Assembly (NCBI GenBank): GCA_030653335.1
Contig: JAURZP010000253.1
Span: 1-6,166, forward strand
Source of the DNA: Methanoregula sp.
Lineage (GTDB): Archaea; Halobacteriota; Methanomicrobia; Methanomicrobiales; Methanospirillaceae
Direction of reading: 5' to 3'
DNA length: 6,166 nucleotides
The position numbers and the translations under genes are program-made. Positions 4,053 to 6,166 of this stretch are shown here, in pieces. Below the pieces are notes generated by a model. The model did not search any database. It saw nothing but the letters and a program-made list of their open reading frames with translations, and had not been told where the DNA came from. Numbering within the stretch: position 1 is the first letter of the stretch; the number at the start of each line of letters is the position of its first letter.

Positions 4053-6166
4053 ATGAGTTTCATTGATGATATGAAAATCGGGAAGAAAATGATCGGGGGA
4101 TTCCTGATTGTACTGATTATCCTTGTGGCAATTGCAGGACTCGGGTACATGAACGTGCAGGATGCAAAGGCCCGCCAGGATGCACTCTATGAAAAGATGC
4201 AGGGCATAGAGAACCTTGCACTGACCAATGCAGCATTGGAAAAGATGCGGGGAGATATCTACCGGTACATTGCAGTTCCCGCAGATCGCCAAGCCACAAG
4301 TACTTCACTGGCCGCACAGGTTGGAATTATTAATGACAATATGAAAGAGTTCCGCTCCCGCCCATTATCTGCTGCGGACAAAGCCTCAATAGATAAATTC
4401 GATACGGCTTGGGCCACAATGCAGGTAACCTACAAGAAACTCGAGACGGATACTGATAACAAGGATACAAAAGCGGTAGATGTGGGTCTTGCAGCAGGCA
4501 GCCCGGCCGTAACAGCCCGTACAGAATGTCTGGGTGCAGTCAAGACGCTCGTTACCAGTTCATTTACTGGTGCCGAGAACCTGAACAAAGCAACCGAGGC
4601 AGCTGCTGCTTCAGCATCATTGATAATGATAATAGCAACCATTGTTGCCATTGTCGCAGGCATAGGCATTGCGCTGTACCTTTCAAAGAGCATCACCGGA
4701 CCGATTGATAAGGTAAAATTCAATATCACCGAAATTCACCAGGGTCATCTCGGCAACCGGTTGAAACTGAACCGCAAGGACGAGATCGGTGAGATGGCTG
4801 AATCCCTGGACACGTTCAGCGGTGATCTTCAGAAATACGTGATCGGTACAATGAAAATGATCGCAGAAGGAGATCTTTCGCGGGATCTGAAAGCACGGGA
4901 TGACAAGGATGAGATTGTACCAGCGCTCGTGACCATCACTACCACACTCCGTACATTGGTAGCGGATATGAACACCCTCTCGAAGGCAGCGGTTGAGGGC
5001 AAACTCGACACCCGTGCGGATGCTTCCAAACACAAGGGCGATTACAAGAAAATCGTCGATGGCGTCAATGGTACGCTCGATGCCGTGATTGGACCACTCA
5101 ACGTAGCAGCGGAATATGTTGACCGGATCTCCAAAGGTGACATCCCGAAGAAGATCACCGATAACTACAACGGTGACTTCAACGAGATCAGGAATAACCT
5201 CAACAACTGTATCGACAACATCAACGCTCTCACTGCGGACGCAAACCAGCTCGCCAAAGGCGCAGATGAAGGTAAACTCAAAAACCGTTCCGATGCGACT
5301 AAGCACATGGGCGACTACCGGAAGATCATGGAAGGCGTTAACGCAACGCTCGATGCGATCATCGGTCCGCTGAATATGTCAGCGGAGTATATGGACCGGA
5401 TTTCCAAAGGTGATATGCCGAAGAAGATCACAGATTCCTATAAGGGGGACTTCAACGAGATCAAGAACAACCTCAACAACTGCGTCGATAACATCAACGC
5501 TATTATTGCTGATGTGAATATGCTCACAAAGACAATAGTTGACGGCAAGCTCGCAATAAGGGCGGATGCCACCAAGCATCAGGGAGACTACAAGAAGATC
5601 GTTGTCGGTGTAAATAACTGCCTTGATTCAGTCATCGGACCGCTCAACATGGCCGCAGATTATGTGGACCAGATCAGCAAGGGTAAAATGCCCCCGAAGA
5701 TCATTGAACAATACAACGGCGACTTCAACGAAATCAAGAACAACCTCAACCAGTGCATCGATGCTATCAACCTCCTTGTCGCAGACGCTAATATGCTGAG
5801 CAGGGCAGCGGTTGAAGGCAAGCTAAAGATGCGTGCCGATGCCACCAAGCACCAGGGTGACTACTGGCAGATCATAGCCGGCGTCAACAAGACGCTCGAC
5901 AACGTCACCATACCGATCAACGAGGCGCTGCGTGTCTCCAAAGGCTATGCAACGCAGGACTTCACCACACGTGTGGATCAGAATCTCAAGATGCCCGGGG
6001 AGTGGTTAGCTTTCAAAGAGGCCTTGAACAACATCGGTATCTCAGTCTCGGGCGCAGTGACCAATATTGGCACTCAGGTAACCGACCTTGCGGCAAGCGC
6101 CGAAGAGGCCAATGCCAGTGTTGAAGAGGTGACTGCCGGTGCAGGACAGGTAGCAAAGAACACCAG
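4053..6166 (+). CDS. Methyl-accepting chemotaxis protein with a poly-HAMP chain (3' end outside window)
   Basis: This is a transmembrane chemoreceptor that would pass ligand signals to a CheW/CheA-type array. The 704 visible residues begin with a short cytoplasmic end, MSFIDDMKIGKK, then TM1 (about 13-32) and a mostly helical extracytoplasmic sensor (about 33-185, like the four-helix-bundle MCP sensor). TM2 (about 188-210) leads to HAMP1 (about 211-263, with Pro217 and KDEIGEM at 242-248). HAMP2 (about 264-305, AEGDL and KDEI) follows. Residues 302 to about 665 are HAMP-like modules in four 91-residue units. The methyl-accepting coiled coil starts at about 665, and AASAEEANAS (680-689) fits the methylation consensus, so CheR next door is a plausible modifier. 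The highly conserved hairpin tip and C-terminus lie past the edge. The gene is transcribed divergently from the kinase-cheW-cheR group. The ligand cannot be told from the sequence. Confidence 0.93.
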   Translation, partial: MSFIDDMKIGKKMIGGFLIVLIILVAIAGLGYMNVQDAKARQDALYEKMQGIENLALTNAALEKMRGDIYRYIAVPADRQATSTSLAAQVGIINDNMKEFRSRPLSAADKASIDKFDTAWATMQVTYKKLETDTDNKDTKAVDVGLAAGSPAVTARTECLGAVKTLVTSSFTGAENLNKATEAAAASASLIMIIATIVAIVAGIGIALYLSKSITGPIDKVKFNITEIHQGHLGNRLKLNRKDEIGEMAESLDTFSGDLQKYVIGTMKMIAEGDLSRDLKARDDKDEIVPALVTITTTLRTLVADMNTLSKAAVEGKLDTRADASKHKGDYKKIVDGVNGTLDAVIGPLNVAAEYVDRISKGDIPKKITDNYNGDFNEIRNNLNNCIDNINALTADANQLAKGADEGKLKNRSDATKHMGDYRKIMEGVNATLDAIIGPLNMSAEYMDRISKGDMPKKITDSYKGDFNEIKNNLNNCVDNINAIIADVNMLTKTIVDGKLAIRADATKHQGDYKKIVVGVNNCLDSVIGPLNMAADYVDQISKGKMPPKIIEQYNGDFNEIKNNLNQCIDAINLLVADANMLSRAAVEGKLKMRADATKHQGDYWQIIAGVNKTLDNVTIPINEALRVSKGYATQDFTTRVDQNLKMPGEWLAFKEALNNIGISVSGAVTNIGTQVTDLAASAEEANASVEEVTAGAGQVAKNT
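4956..6047 (+). repeat. Intragenic tandem repeat, 273-bp (91-codon) unit, three good copies plus one diverged
   Basis: Units start at 4956, 5229, 5502 and 5775 with exact 273-bp spacing; for example GACTTCAACGA begins at 5175, 5448 and 5721. Each unit encodes two HAMP-like halves. The first has GKL..R.DA.KH.GDY..I..GVN and the second has ISKG..P.KI...Y.GDFNEI.NNLN. The second half of unit 4 has diverged (about 621-665) and appears four residues shorter between its proline and the HAMP glycine, as it joins the signalling coiled coil. The repeats are in frame and add whole HAMP pairs to the receptor. Confidence 0.85.

Noticed and set aside
3458..4066. 202-aa plus-strand open frame
   Set aside because: It runs antisense to the N-terminal part of the well-supported kinase and into the intergenic region; its composition (Ser/Arg/Ile-rich) matches no family.
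4683..5306. 207-aa minus-strand open frame
   Set aside because: It is antisense to the HAMP repeats of the receptor; the long opening comes from repeated biased codons on the other strand.

Overview
The window looks like a chemosensory locus from a methanogenic archaeon, most likely of the order Methanomicrobiales (Methanoregula-like). This is inferred from family style, not from a database match. The clues are a soluble kinase that starts with a winged-helix HTH and carries an archaeal-type 'RHDILN' H-box, a receptor with a long chain of HAMP modules, purine-rich anti-SD-matching ribosome sites, a TTTATATA-type TATA box and a U-tract-type terminator. No rRNA, tRNA, CRISPR or insertion sequence was seen.

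Layout. Bases 2-127 (+) are probably the last 41 codons of an unidentified gene. A 98-residue minimal GNAT-like acetyltransferase follows at 152-448 (+). Next is a short convergent intergenic gap holding an A-tract that reads as a U-rich terminator for the minus-strand genes. On the minus strand, read from right to left, are a 555-aa HTH-PAS-PAS histidine kinase (3723-2056), cheW (1990-1475) and cheR (1413-601). They are closely spaced (65 and 61 bp) and probably co-transcribed. A 329-bp divergent intergenic region (3724-4052) holds a candidate TATA box and three predicted hairpins upstream of the receptor gene. From 4053 to the right edge runs a methyl-accepting chemotaxis protein on the plus strand. 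It is open at its 3' end, with 704 residues visible.

How they fit together. The receptor has two membrane segments around an extracytoplasmic helical sensor, then about ten HAMP-like modules, then the start of the methyl-accepting coiled coil. CheR would methylate that coiled coil, and CheW would couple the receptor tip to a kinase. The neighbouring kinase is not CheA-like: it has no Hpt, P2 or CheW-like regulatory domain, so whether it takes part in the same array is open. No cheA, cheY, cheB, cheC or cheD is in the window.

Most notable points: (1) the poly-HAMP chain is built from an exact 91-codon (273-bp) tandem unit whose HAMP glycines alternate at 46/45-residue spacing; (2) a non-CheA, HTH-fused kinase is linked to cheW-cheR and divergent from the receptor; (3) the leader before the receptor gene is predicted to be structured; (4) a six-codon mini-ORF with a better ribosome site overlaps the kinase start.
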